From NCBI RefSeq assembly GCF_000147815.2, contig NC_015957.1, positions 5,270,001 through 5,334,000 on the forward strand: DNA of 64,000 nucleotides, given 5' to 3'. The notes below the pieces were generated by a model that was given only the letters and a program-made list of their open reading frames with translations, searched no databases and was not told the origin of the DNA. This document shows positions 17,101-25,008 of the stretch, piece by piece; the first letter of the stretch is position 1; every line of letters starts with the position of its first letter. Both the position numbers and the translations under genes were made by a program. This DNA comes from Streptomyces violaceusniger Tu 4113. GTDB taxonomy: Bacteria > Actinomycetota > Actinomycetes > Streptomycetales > Streptomycetaceae.

Positions 17101-20100
17101 TGCGCGGCCTGTCCCCCGACGGGCGTTGCAAGTCCTACGCCGCCGCCGCGGACGGCACCGGGTGGGCCGAGGGGGCCGGCACGCTGCTGCTGGAGCGGCT
17201 GTCCGACGCCCGCCGTCACGGTCACCAGGTGCTGGCACTGTTTCGCGGCAGCGCGGTCAACTCCGACGGCGCCTCCAACAGCCTCACGGCACCCAACGGA
17301 CCGGCACAGCAGCGGGTCATCGTCAACGCGCTCGCGGACGCCGGTCTGTCCACCAAGGACGTCGATGTCGTCGAGGGACACGGCACCGGCACCTCCCTCG
17401 GGGATCCGATCGAAGCGCAGGCACTGCTGGCCACGTACGGCAGCGACCGGGACACACCGCTGCTCCTGGGCTCCGTGAAGTCGAACATCGGTCATACGCA
17501 GGCCGCCGCGGGGATCGCGGGCGTCATCAAGATGGTGCAGGCCATGCGGCACGGCACGGTACCGCCCTCGCTGCACGTCGACGAGCCGTCGCCGCACGTG
17601 GACTGGACCGGAGGCGCCGTACGCCTGGTGACCGAGGAACAGCCCTGGCCCGACACGGCGGTACGGCCGCGCCGCGCCGGGATCTCCGCCTTCGGAATCA
17701 GCGGCACCAACGCGCACGTCATCCTGGAGGCACCCGCCGTCGAGGATCGGGAGCCCATCGCCGCACGGCTCCCGGCGCCGCCGCCCTGGCTGCTTTCCGG
17801 CATGACACCGGCCGCGCTGCGGGCCCAGGCCGCGGCATTGCTCGCGGCGGCCCCGGCGCACGTCAACGACGTGGCCTTCACACTGGCCACGGCCAGGTCC
17901 GCGCTCGCGCACCGCGCCGCCGTCCCAGCCGGTGACCTGGCCGCGCTGGACGCGCTCGCCAAGGATGTGCACCACCCCGCGGTGGTTTCCGGCTCGGCGA
18001 GGCACTCGCAGCTCGCCCTGCTGTTCAGCGGCCAGGGTTCCCAGCGGCAGGGCATGGGACGTGAACTCGGCGCCGCGTTCCCCGTCTTCGCCGAGGCGTT
18101 CGCCGAGGCGGCCCGCCATCTGGACACTCATCTGGAGCGTCCGCTGGTGGAGGTCGTGGCGCAGGAAGGTGCCCTGCTCGATCGCACCGACTTCGCCCAG
18201 GCCGGCATCTTCGCCTTCGAGGTGGCCGCCTTCCGCCTCCTCCAGTCCTGGGGCGTCCGCCCGGACCACCTGATCGGCCACTCGATCGGGGAAGTGGTCG
18301 CGGCCCACGTCGCCGGGATGCTGACTCTGCCCGACGCGGCGGCACTGGTCTGCGCCCGGGGAAGGCTGATGAACGGCCTGCCCGCCGGCGGAGGCATGCT
18401 CGCGGTGGAGGCCGGTGAGGAGGAAGTCACCCGGGTACTGGCCGACCAGGACGGCATCGTCGTCGTCGCGGCGGTCAACGGCCCCCGTTCGGTGGTCGTC
18501 TCCGGTGCTGAGGCGGCGGTGTCCGCCGTACGGGCCGTCTTCGACCGGATGGGACGCAGGACGCGCGCGCTCCAGGTGAGCCACGCCTTTCACTCGCCTC
18601 TGCTCGATCCCATGCTCGCCGAATTCCGCGAGGTGGTACGTGGTATCCGTTTCGACGCCCCGCGGCTGCCGATCGTCTCGACGGTGACCGGCCGGCGAGC
18701 CGACGCGGAGGAACTGCGCGATCCCGAGTACTGGGTACGTCAGGCGCGGCGAACGGTCCGCTTCGCGGACGCGGTGCGCACGCTCGACCGGGCCGATGTC
18801 TCGACCTTCCTCGAAGTGGGTCCGAGCAGTGCGCTGGCGGCCATGGCGGGCGACAGCGTCACGGCGGAGGATGCGCTGGTCACGGCCGCGATCAGGCGGA
18901 AGGGGAACGAGGCCGACGAGATCATGCGGGCGGTGGCTCGTCTGCACGTACGCGGTGTCAAGGTCGACTGGACGGCTGTGTTCGCGCACAGCGGGGAACA
19001 GGTCGTCGATCTGCCCACCTACCGGTTCCAGCGCCGCAGGTTCTGGCTGGACAGGCGACCGGCGGCGGTGGACACGGGAGGTCTCGGCCATCCCGTGCTG
19101 AGCCATGCGGGCCCGGTGCCCGGCACCGGCCAACTGCTGTGCTGGGGCAGGCTGTCGGCGAAGATCCATCCCTGGCTCGCCGACCATGTGATCGACGGCC
19201 GGGCCATTCTGCCCGCCACGGCCTTCGTCGAACTGGCGGGGCGGGCGGGCGCCGAGGTGGACTGTCCGGCTGTGGAGGAACTCGTGGTCCACACCCCACT
19301 GGTGATTCCGGACTCCGCCGAGGTGCTGGTCCAGGTTCTCGTCGGTGAACCCGACGAGTCCGGCACCCGAGGTGTGGAGGTCCATGCCTGCCGCGCGGGG
19401 AGGGGCACGAGGGAGGACTGGGCCGCGCACGCGACCGGTACGGTGCGGCCCGGCGCTCCGGCTCCGGCCGACCCGGACGAGTCCGGGCACTGGCCACCAC
19501 GGGGAGCCGTGGAACTGACCCTGGACGGGGCGTACCCGGCGCTGGCGGAGATGGGCATGGAGTACGGGCCCGGTTTCCGGAACGTGACACAGGTCTGGCA
19601 GCGGGGAACCGAGATCTTCGCCGCGGTCCGGTTGCCGGACGAGCGGATCAGGGAGGACAAGGGGTTCCGGCTGCATCCAGCCGTGCTGGACGCCGCGCTT
19701 CACTCGCTCATCGTCGCCTCGCCCCGACACGCCGCAGAAGACGGTGCGGTCCGGCTGCCCTTCGCGTGGAACGACGTTCAGGTGTTCGTGCCGGACGCAC
19801 ATCATGTGCGAGTCCGCCTGCACCAGATCGACGCCACGACGCTGTCACTGACTCTCACCGACCAGTGGGGAACACCGGTCGCCCGAGTGGGTTCGGTCAC
19901 CACCAAGACGGCCTCCTCGGCGGACAGCCCGTCATCCGCCGGTCTCTACGGCCTCACCTGGACGGACATTCCCGTGGGCGACGGCGGGCCGCTGTCCGAG
20001 GCGGACTCGGTGGTTCGTGTCGCCGGCATGGATCGACACGCGGACCCGGTCGCGGCGGTACATGCCGAGACGGTCACGGCACTGCGAGCGGTACAGCACT

Positions 20101-22355
20101 GGAGTACAGAACGAAGCCATCTCGGCGGTCGCCTGATCCTGGTGACCCGGAACGCCACGACGCAGACCCCGGACCTCGCCGCCGCGGCGGTGTGGGGCCT
20201 CGGGCGCACCGTCCAGGCGGAATACCCCGGCCGTGTGGTGCTGGTCGACCTCGACGGCACACCGGAATCCGAGGACGTCATGTCCGCGGCGATCGCGTCC
20301 GGCGAAGCCCAACTGGCCGTCAGGGCCGCGAGGGTGTCAGTGCCTCGACTCACCTCCGTGGAACCGGGCCCGGCGGGATCACTCGACACGACCGGCACAG
20401 TCCTGATCACCGGTGGTACCGGCTCACTCGGATCCCTGATCGCGCGTCACCTGGTGACGGCGCATGATGCCAGGTCCGTCGTGCTGGTCAGCCGGAGCGG
20501 GGGCGACGCCCGCCGCAACGACGAGATACTCGCCGCATTCGCCGAGCACGACGCGCACCTACGCATCGTCGCCTGCGACGTCACCGACGGCGAGGCCCTG
20601 GCGAAGCTCGCCGACAGCCTGGACCCGCCGCTCACCGCGGTCATTCACGCCGCGGGCGTCCTCGACGACGGTGTCGTGGAGGCGCTCACCCCGCAACGGA
20701 TGGCGGATGTGCTGCGCCCCAAGGTGGACGCCGCCTGGCGGCTCCAGGAACTGGTGGACCGGTTGAACGTTCCGTCCTTCGTGCTGTTCTCCTCCATAGC
20801 GGGACTGCTCGGCAGCGCGGGACAGGGCAACTACGCCGCGGGGAACTCGTTCCTGGACGCGCTGGCCCGCCGTCGCAGCGCGCACGGCAAGCCGACGTCG
20901 TCCCTGGCGTGGGGACCTTGGGGACATGGCGAAGGCATGGCCACCGGGATCCGGGGCGGCTTGGTGCCCCCGCTGACCGTCGAGCAGGGCCTGGCCCTGT
21001 TCGACGCGGCTGTCGACAGCGAGTTGCCGGTCCTGGCCCCCATCCGGCTGGACCGCGCCGAACTGCGCGGCGGACGTACCCCGGTCCCGCCGCTGTTGCG
21101 GACACCGCTGTCGCATACGGCGACGCGCGAGCGGCCGGTAACGGCGGGCGAGGGCAGCCAGGGTTCCCCAGCCGCGCCGGAGGCGTTTCGCGCGCGGTTG
21201 AACGCGTTGTCCGGCCCGGCACGCAAGGCCGCGCTCGTGGACCTCGTCCGAGGTGAGATGGCCGCCGTGCTCGGCCACCGCGACGCCGCCGACATGAACC
21301 CCGGCCATACCTTCGCCGAACTCGGATTCGACTCGCTGGCCAGCGTGACCCTTCGCAACAGGCTGAGCGCGCTCACCGGGGTGCGGCTGCCCGCGACGAT
21401 CGCGTTCGAAGTGCGCAGCGACCACGAGCTGGCGGACCACCTCGACGAGGGACTCGCCGGTTCCGAACCGGCTGCGCCGCCCGCCGCCACGTCCGGCATA
21501 CGGCTGGCCTCGTTCTACCGACGGCTGTGCGAGGCGGGCGAACCGGTTTCGGCGATGCACATGCTGCTCTCCGCGTCGTTGGCACTGCCGGCGTTCGGGC
21601 CCGCCGACAGCCGGGAACACGCTCCCCTGCCCGTTCGCATGGCCGCAGGCCCCCACGGACCCGCGCTGGTGTGCTTCCCGAGCTTCTTCCCCCCGGCCGG
21701 ACTCGGAACGTACGGCAAGTTCGCGCCCCGCTTCGACGGCGAGCGCGACATGTTCGAGATCCAGTACCCGGGTCTGGTCGCCGGTGAGGTGGTGCCGCGC
21801 GACTGGGACACGCTCGTCACGATGCACGCCGAGACCGTACGTGCCCAGTTCGGCGACCGGCGGATCGTGCTCCTCGGGCACTCCATCGGCGGGTGCACCG
21901 CGCAGGCCGTCGCCGCCAAGCTGATCGAGCTGGGCAGCCCGCCCGCCGGCCTGGTGCTGGGCGACACCTATCCGGTGACGGAGGCGAACGTGTCGCAGGA
22001 GTGGTTGCTGGACCTGCCCGCCAGCCGGGTGACGCGAGCCGGCGTGCAGTTCGAGGAACTCACCGGCGACACGCCCCTGGCGGCCATGGGCGCCTACAAC
22101 AGGATGCTGGTGCAGAGCGCTTGGCGGCCGAGTCCGCTGCCGGTTCCCACCTTGCTGGTGCGAGCGCTGGACCCGATGCCGCTGATGCGCACCGACGGCG
22201 CCACCGACAGCTGGCGCTCGACCTGGCCACAGCCGCACGACGCGGTGGACATCCCCGGAAACCACGAAGAGCTGCCCTACGAACAGGTGGAGGCGTTCAC
22301 CACCGGGATCCGCGAGTGGCTACGTGAAACGTTCGACCCACGACAAACCCGATGA
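11142..22355 (+). CDS. Type I modular polyketide synthase: two KS-AT-DH-KR-ACP modules plus terminal thioesterase
   Basis: 3737 residues. The N-terminal docking helix MLREYLVKATNQLRATRDQL matches the tail of the preceding PKS. Module 2: KS (Cys202), AT (about 555-840), DH (His966 in the intact HxxxGxxxxP motif), KR (from 1395, Tyr1543), ACP (Ser1709). Module 3: KS (from 1773, Cys1945), AT (GQGSQ at 2297, Ser2381, HAFHS at 2481: malonyl type), DH (His2682), KR (from 3086, Tyr3231, LDD motif so B-type), ACP (Ser3398). TE: Ser3581 in GHSIGG, Asp3608, His3708. No enoylreductase is present, so both modules should leave trans double bonds. The module 2 AT is aberrant: FGGDS replaces GQGSQ (Asp564 at the oxyanion Gln), GYSHGE replaces GHSxGE, and RVAHS replaces HAFHS. 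The stop overlaps the leftmost possible ATP-grasp start. Confidence 0.95.
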   Translation: MTDDAMLREYLVKATNQLRATRDQLQKVEAAGSEPIAVVGIGCRFPGGVGTADELWDLVAQGQDVVSELPEDRGWNVEALSDPGDDVRGSNTRHGGFLTGADRFDAEFFGISAHEALAMDPQQRLLLETTWEACEHARIDPGSLRGSRTGVYIGAGAQDYGPRLDSGGDGHALTGTSVSVASGRIAYTLGLEGPAVTLDTACSSSLVALHLAVRSLRVKECDFAFAGGVTVMCGPGVFVQFSRLGGLSPDGRCKSFAAGADGTGWAEGAGVLALERLSDARRRGHRVLAVVRGTAVNSDGASNGLSAPNGLAQQRVIREALANAGLELSDVDAVEAHGTGTVLGDPVEARALLDTYGRGRPAERPLWIGSLKSNIGHTQAAAGVAGIIKMVMAMRNGVLPRTLHVDRPTPHVNWDSGAVRIATDAQPWPRSAHPRRAAVSAFGISGTNAHVVLEAAPSVAEPDRAADGGRTLPWVLSAKTREALAEQAERLLAHVRQSPGVRAEDIAYSLATTRAGLRHRAVLLAGDRHEAQAGLEALAREDPDGNPVHSSTRSGGIAFLFGGDSVRRQGTGRELYDTFPTYAEAFDAVCDCLDRRLAGYAEHRIRDVLFGVDGVPAELLDEAVYALPATFAVEIALFRLFEAWGVRPKLVAGYSHGEMAAAHAAGIFSLEDAATLVAARGRLVQSLPADGACLAVQAGEEELLAAAAEHGAEVEVVAVDGPASVLAYGTVEALTEIADHFAGLGRGLSRPAVGRVAHSTRMDGILDAFRAIVSELPRCEPSIPVVSTRTGRILELDTLRTSEHWVRQLRELVRFQDTMRTVDDHDLATVLTLGPDATLAACARHARVGGEHEDKPLPVAVLRSDEPETTTVLTALGHAHVHGGPVEWDAVFAGTDSRRTDLPTYAFQRRRYWLDAPSGGGSIATDLGQGTTGHPLLAAAITVADGEQTIFTGRLSRQSHRWLTDHQVLGSVVVPGTALVELALHAGTGSGALVLDELVIEAPLVLPDRGGVQVQVTLGPADSVGGRPVTIHSRGEHPPDAGWNRNARGILTTVDRQSVPAGLSWPPADAARLDIDAVYAALGESGLHYGPAFRALRGAWRRGDDYFVEVALAPGQQAYAPQFGMHPALLDAALHVAGHHGVCAADEPVTLLPFAWRGVRTWAAGATAMRAAVRIGESGEVSVQASDAEGNPVLSVAALRLRPVSPDRPLLTQAVADDRLLRVEWASLPLSGDHAAPEFAEFAQLVDTDLPVPELTVLTVGMSGTPAQLTAETRETVSDVLKSLQSWLADQRFAHSTLLVITRNAVAVTKDESPDLVGAAVWGLVRTAQRENPGRIVLVDSTRHPEDLPAVVATAAAARRPQLALRHGQEVRIPRLARIDAPNGAETSRRWNPDGTVLITGGTGTLGSLVAQHLVTAHGVRHLVLASRSGLAGPGGDRLLAELTKLGARVTVETGDLSDRDHLADLIGRIPTRHPLIGVVHAAGVTEDGVLGSLDERAVASVLGPKADTAWYLHELTRDLGLSMFVLFSSVAGVLGGRGQANYAAANSFLDALAEHRAQRGLAARSIAWGLWEPTSTLSGGLTSADLRRIARDGLLPITAETGLGLLDTALAVDHPAVVATPLDLDTLRAAGDAAPALLAELVAASGSRDARPELPDSTLRSTLLRLTPHERRRHLLGIVLGALATALPQHDASSIDPDSTFEELGFDSLAAIDFRNRLTSLIGQRQSPTLVFDHPTPEKLTGHLLGRFVLDEGNPTIPAAVPAAAPARVHDDPIAIVGMACRYPGGISSPDELWHQVSHGLDATSAFPVDRGWDLAELYDPDPDAIGKCYARRGGFLHDAADFDATLFGMSPKEALTTDPQQRLLLETSWEALERAGISPESLRGSDTGVFVGVMYNDYAARFVNDAHDLEAQVSLGSTASVASGRISYTLGLHGPSSTVDTACSSSLVAMHSAARALRSGECSLALVGGATVMSTPNAFVMFSRMRGLSPDGRCKSYAAAADGTGWAEGAGTLLLERLSDARRHGHQVLALFRGSAVNSDGASNSLTAPNGPAQQRVIVNALADAGLSTKDVDVVEGHGTGTSLGDPIEAQALLATYGSDRDTPLLLGSVKSNIGHTQAAAGIAGVIKMVQAMRHGTVPPSLHVDEPSPHVDWTGGAVRLVTEEQPWPDTAVRPRRAGISAFGISGTNAHVILEAPAVEDREPIAARLPAPPPWLLSGMTPAALRAQAAALLAAAPAHVNDVAFTLATARSALAHRAAVPAGDLAALDALAKDVHHPAVVSGSARHSQLALLFSGQGSQRQGMGRELGAAFPVFAEAFAEAARHLDTHLERPLVEVVAQEGALLDRTDFAQAGIFAFEVAAFRLLQSWGVRPDHLIGHSIGEVVAAHVAGMLTLPDAAALVCARGRLMNGLPAGGGMLAVEAGEEEVTRVLADQDGIVVVAAVNGPRSVVVSGAEAAVSAVRAVFDRMGRRTRALQVSHAFHSPLLDPMLAEFREVVRGIRFDAPRLPIVSTVTGRRADAEELRDPEYWVRQARRTVRFADAVRTLDRADVSTFLEVGPSSALAAMAGDSVTAEDALVTAAIRRKGNEADEIMRAVARLHVRGVKVDWTAVFAHSGEQVVDLPTYRFQRRRFWLDRRPAAVDTGGLGHPVLSHAGPVPGTGQLLCWGRLSAKIHPWLADHVIDGRAILPATAFVELAGRAGAEVDCPAVEELVVHTPLVIPDSAEVLVQVLVGEPDESGTRGVEVHACRAGRGTREDWAAHATGTVRPGAPAPADPDESGHWPPRGAVELTLDGAYPALAEMGMEYGPGFRNVTQVWQRGTEIFAAVRLPDERIREDKGFRLHPAVLDAALHSLIVASPRHAAEDGAVRLPFAWNDVQVFVPDAHHVRVRLHQIDATTLSLTLTDQWGTPVARVGSVTTKTASSADSPSSAGLYGLTWTDIPVGDGGPLSEADSVVRVAGMDRHADPVAAVHAETVTALRAVQHWSTERSHLGGRLILVTRNATTQTPDLAAAAVWGLGRTVQAEYPGRVVLVDLDGTPESEDVMSAAIASGEAQLAVRAARVSVPRLTSVEPGPAGSLDTTGTVLITGGTGSLGSLIARHLVTAHDARSVVLVSRSGGDARRNDEILAAFAEHDAHLRIVACDVTDGEALAKLADSLDPPLTAVIHAAGVLDDGVVEALTPQRMADVLRPKVDAAWRLQELVDRLNVPSFVLFSSIAGLLGSAGQGNYAAGNSFLDALARRRSAHGKPTSSLAWGPWGHGEGMATGIRGGLVPPLTVEQGLALFDAAVDSELPVLAPIRLDRAELRGGRTPVPPLLRTPLSHTATRERPVTAGEGSQGSPAAPEAFRARLNALSGPARKAALVDLVRGEMAAVLGHRDAADMNPGHTFAELGFDSLASVTLRNRLSALTGVRLPATIAFEVRSDHELADHLDEGLAGSEPAAPPAATSGIRLASFYRRLCEAGEPVSAMHMLLSASLALPAFGPADSREHAPLPVRMAAGPHGPALVCFPSFFPPAGLGTYGKFAPRFDGERDMFEIQYPGLVAGEVVPRDWDTLVTMHAETVRAQFGDRRIVLLGHSIGGCTAQAVAAKLIELGSPPAGLVLGDTYPVTEANVSQEWLLDLPASRVTRAGVQFEELTGDTPLAAMGAYNRMLVQSAWRPSPLPVPTLLVRALDPMPLMRTDGATDSWRSTWPQPHDAVDIPGNHEELPYEQVEAFTTGIREWLRETFDPRQTR

Positions 22356-22411
22356 CCGGCACCGCCCTGACCGTAAGAGTGAGCCCCGGCCCTGCCACTG
22401 GGAAGGACCCC

Positions 22412-23656
22412 ATGACCGCACCGAACCGCCCGCCTCTGCTGCTCGTGGGCGGCGGGAATCGCCACTACCGCGAATACCTGCTCGCCGCCCTACGACCACA
22501 CTTCAGGCTGTGGCTGATCGACTCGGCCGACTCGACCTGGCCACACGATTACGTCGAGGGCGTCACGGTCGCGGACACCCTCGACGCGGACGCCCTGATC
22601 GCCGTGGCACGCCAGGTCACGGCGTCGTTCCCGGCGCGGGGCGTGCTGACCTTCGACGAGTCGCTGGTGTACCCGGTCGCAAGGGTCGCCGAGGAACTCG
22701 GCCTTCCCGGCAGTCCGCCGGAGGCGGTACAGGCCTGCCGGGACAAGGCCACCAGCAGAGCGGCCCTCGACGCCGCCGGAGTACCGCAGCCGATCTCGCG
22801 CACGGTGGGCTCCGCCGAAGAGGCGGTGGCCGCGGCCGAGGAGATCGGCTACCCGGTCGTGGTCAAGGCCCGCGGACTGGCCGGCAGCCTCGGCGTGCTG
22901 CGCGTCGACGACCCGACGGCGGTCTCCGACGCGTACGCGACCGCGAGCGGAGCGGTCTGGCCCGGCATTCCCCGGTACGAGGCGGACGTCCTGGTCGAGG
23001 AGTTCCTCACCGGACCGGAGATCAGCATCGACGCGGTGATCAGCCAAAGCGTCTGCACACCGTTGGTGATCGCGCACAAGAGGACCGGATTCGCCCCCTT
23101 CTTCGAGGAGACGGGGCACACCGTCGACGCGGACGACCCGCTGTTCAACGACGCCGCGCTGCTCGGCCAACTCGGCCTGGTACACAAGGGCATCGGCCTC
23201 ACCGAGGGCGCCACTCACACCGAATTCAAACTGACCGACCGCGGTCCGAGGCTGGTCGAGATCAACGCCCGCAGCGGCGGGGACTTCATTCCACGGCTGG
23301 GCGTGCTGGCCGGCGGCAGCGACCCGATCCTCGCGGCGGCGCAGATCGCCGTCGGGCAGACCCCACCGCCGCGCGTGGTCCTTCGACGCACCGCCGCCAT
23401 CCGATTCCTCTACCCGGCCGCCGACTGCGAGGTGGTCGACACCGTCGTACACGACGACCGGTTCGGCCCCACGATCCGCGAAGCCCTCGGCGCCGTCGCT
23501 ACGGGGACGCATCTCTGGCTGCCGCCACACGCCTACCAGACGCGATCCCGATACGGGCACGTCATCGCGGTCGGCGCGGACGCCGGTCAGGTAGCGGCAG
23601 ACCTGGACTGCGCGGAGGACCTGGTCACACTGCGGAGCAAGCCGCAGAGCACCTGA
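22412..23656 (+). CDS. ATP-grasp carboxylate-amine ligase
   Basis: 414 residues. ATP-grasp enzymes activate a carboxylate as an acyl phosphate and couple it to an amine or thiol. Visible features are an N-terminal Rossmann-like half (PPLLLVGGGNRHYREYL), the ATP-grasp lysine motif YPVVVKARGLAGSLGV at about residue 150, VEEFLTGPEISIDAV (lid and Mg/ATP segment), and RLVEINARSGGDFIPRL (the metal-binding NAR/NPR motif). This layout resembles L-amino-acid ligase and BacD-type enzymes. ATG 22412 is preferred because GGAAGGA lies 5 bases upstream; an in-frame ATG at 22352 overlaps the PKS stop. The gene is probably co-transcribed with the PKS genes and may amidate the acid released by the TE; substrates are not predictable from sequence. 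Confidence 0.88.
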   Translation: MTAPNRPPLLLVGGGNRHYREYLLAALRPHFRLWLIDSADSTWPHDYVEGVTVADTLDADALIAVARQVTASFPARGVLTFDESLVYPVARVAEELGLPGSPPEAVQACRDKATSRAALDAAGVPQPISRTVGSAEEAVAAAEEIGYPVVVKARGLAGSLGVLRVDDPTAVSDAYATASGAVWPGIPRYEADVLVEEFLTGPEISIDAVISQSVCTPLVIAHKRTGFAPFFEETGHTVDADDPLFNDAALLGQLGLVHKGIGLTEGATHTEFKLTDRGPRLVEINARSGGDFIPRLGVLAGGSDPILAAAQIAVGQTPPPRVVLRRTAAIRFLYPAADCEVVDTVVHDDRFGPTIREALGAVATGTHLWLPPHAYQTRSRYGHVIAVGADAGQVAADLDCAEDLVTLRSKPQST

Positions 23657-23778
23657 GCGGCCGGCTCCGCCGCGCCTCACCGGCAGCGTCCCGGTTTCAC
23701 TGGCCGGGACCGGTGTCCTGCATGGAGAACCTCTCCGTGCGGCGTGGCTGTCGGGGCCCTGAGAGTGGTGTGACCGAT

Positions 23779-23813
23779 CGGCCCGGGCCGACGGAATCCG
23801 TCGGCCCGGGCCG
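23779..23813. terminator. Bidirectional rho-independent-type terminator
   Basis: A perfect inverted repeat with 17-base arms (cggcccgggccgacgga and tccgtcggcccgggccg) around a single central base. It lies between the convergent ends of the ATP-grasp gene (23656) and the minus-strand gene ending at 23852, and marks the end of the biosynthetic transcript. There is no long U-tract, as is usual in Streptomyces. Confidence 0.8.
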
Positions 23814-23851
23814 GGTGTGCTTCCCCTGGATCCGTGCTTGTGCCCGCGGCC

Positions 23852-24817
23852 CTACCTGGCCAGGTGGGCGAGGATCAGGTTGGGGTCCTCGGCGGTGTTC
23901 CAGGCGGCGTTCAGCACGTAGACGGTGTCGCCGCGCAGGGCGATGGACGTGGGGTTCTGCAGACCGTCCACCGAGGTCAGCACGGTGGAGTGGCTGCCGT
24001 CGGGCTGGACGAGCGCGACTTCGTTCGGTCCGTCCAGGGCGGCCAGGAGCCGGTCGCCGTGGCCGGTGAAGGCGAAGTCGTCGATCCCCGGCATACCGCC
24101 TGCCCGAGTCTGGATTGTGCCCGCGCGTCCGTCCCGGAGGACGGGGATGCGCACGATGGTGCCCTGGTCGGGATTGGTGGCCCAGACCGCACCGTTGTGG
24201 ATCTTCAGGCCGTTGGCGCCGAGAAAGCCGGCGGGGGCCAGTTCGGAGCCGGTGGACCAGGCGGTCGGGGTGCCGCCGGTGGTGGGCACCGTCCAGATGG
24301 TGCCGAGCACGGAGTCGGCGGCGTAGAGGGTGTGGGTGCGCGCATCCAGCGCCAGACCGTTGGGCAGGCCGTCCGCCGGCAGCGGGGCGATCCGCTCCGG
24401 TCGGCCGCCGGGACGCATCCGCCATACGCCGGTGAGGTCGCCGGTGCCGGTGGCGTACAGGAAGTACAAGGTTCCGTCGTGCGCCCGGGCGATGCCGGTG
24501 GTCAGCGGGAAGCCCATGGCCGGGGTGTGGACACCGCCGTCGGCGGGCTCGGGCAGGGTGGCCAGGATCCGGACAGTGCCCCGGGGGGAGACCTCGGCGA
24601 CCTGACGGCCCTTGGCGAAGGTGACGTACGCGCGGCCGCCCGATGCCAGGGCGAGGTTCTCCGGCGTCTGGCCGCCGGCCAGGTCGAAGTGCGCGGCGAT
24701 CCGCGCGCTGCTCAGCGGCGCGGAGACGGCCGAGGCCGGAGCGGGGCTGAGCGCCGAGGCAGCGGCCGCGGCCAGGGCGACCGCCGCCACAGCGGACATG
24801 GAGAGCTTCTTGGACAT
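23852..24817 (-). CDS. Secreted SMP-30/NHL-type beta-propeller protein, ScyD/ScyE-like
   Basis: 321 residues. The signal peptide is MSKKLSMSAVAAVALAAAAA with cleavage near PASA-VSAP. The mature part consists of repeated propeller blades with short strands such as NGLALDARTHTLYAADSV, NGLKIHNGAVWATNPDQG and NPTSIALRGDTVYVLNAAW, as in SMP-30/gluconolactonase/ScyD-type proteins. Enzymatic activity cannot be deduced; a structural or binding role is possible. ATG 24817 is chosen because AGAAGGA lies 5 bases upstream; an in-frame ATG at 24841 would add eight residues before the signal peptide. It stands alone, convergent with the biosynthetic genes, and is probably not part of them. Confidence 0.75.
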   Translation of the reverse strand: MSKKLSMSAVAAVALAAAAASALSPAPASAVSAPLSSARIAAHFDLAGGQTPENLALASGGRAYVTFAKGRQVAEVSPRGTVRILATLPEPADGGVHTPAMGFPLTTGIARAHDGTLYFLYATGTGDLTGVWRMRPGGRPERIAPLPADGLPNGLALDARTHTLYAADSVLGTIWTVPTTGGTPTAWSTGSELAPAGFLGANGLKIHNGAVWATNPDQGTIVRIPVLRDGRAGTIQTRAGGMPGIDDFAFTGHGDRLLAALDGPNEVALVQPDGSHSTVLTSVDGLQNPTSIALRGDTVYVLNAAWNTAEDPNLILAHLAR

Positions 24818-25008
24818 GGTTTCCTTCTCGCTTTCGGGCATGCGGCAGCAACACGCCGACGCATGGCTTGGGATACGTGGGTTCTTGCGGCGGGGCGGCG
24901 CCCCGCGGCTGACCCGCGACAGGGTGGACTGCGGCCGTACCCGGGCGGGACGGGTGGGACGCGCGCCTACTCCTCGCGGCAGGAGCGCCCGGTGACGTTG
25001 TGGGGGGG

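Noticed and set aside
17350..17410. EGHGTGT instead of EAHGTGT in the module 3 ketosynthase as a sign of inactivity
   Set aside because: The catalytic Cys and both His are kept and Ala to Gly there is conservative; the KS is expected to be active.
11142..22355. Trans-AT type assembly line because of the odd module 2 AT
   Set aside because: All modules carry integrated ATs and the KS/docking features are cis-AT; a single degenerate AT does not make it a trans-AT system.
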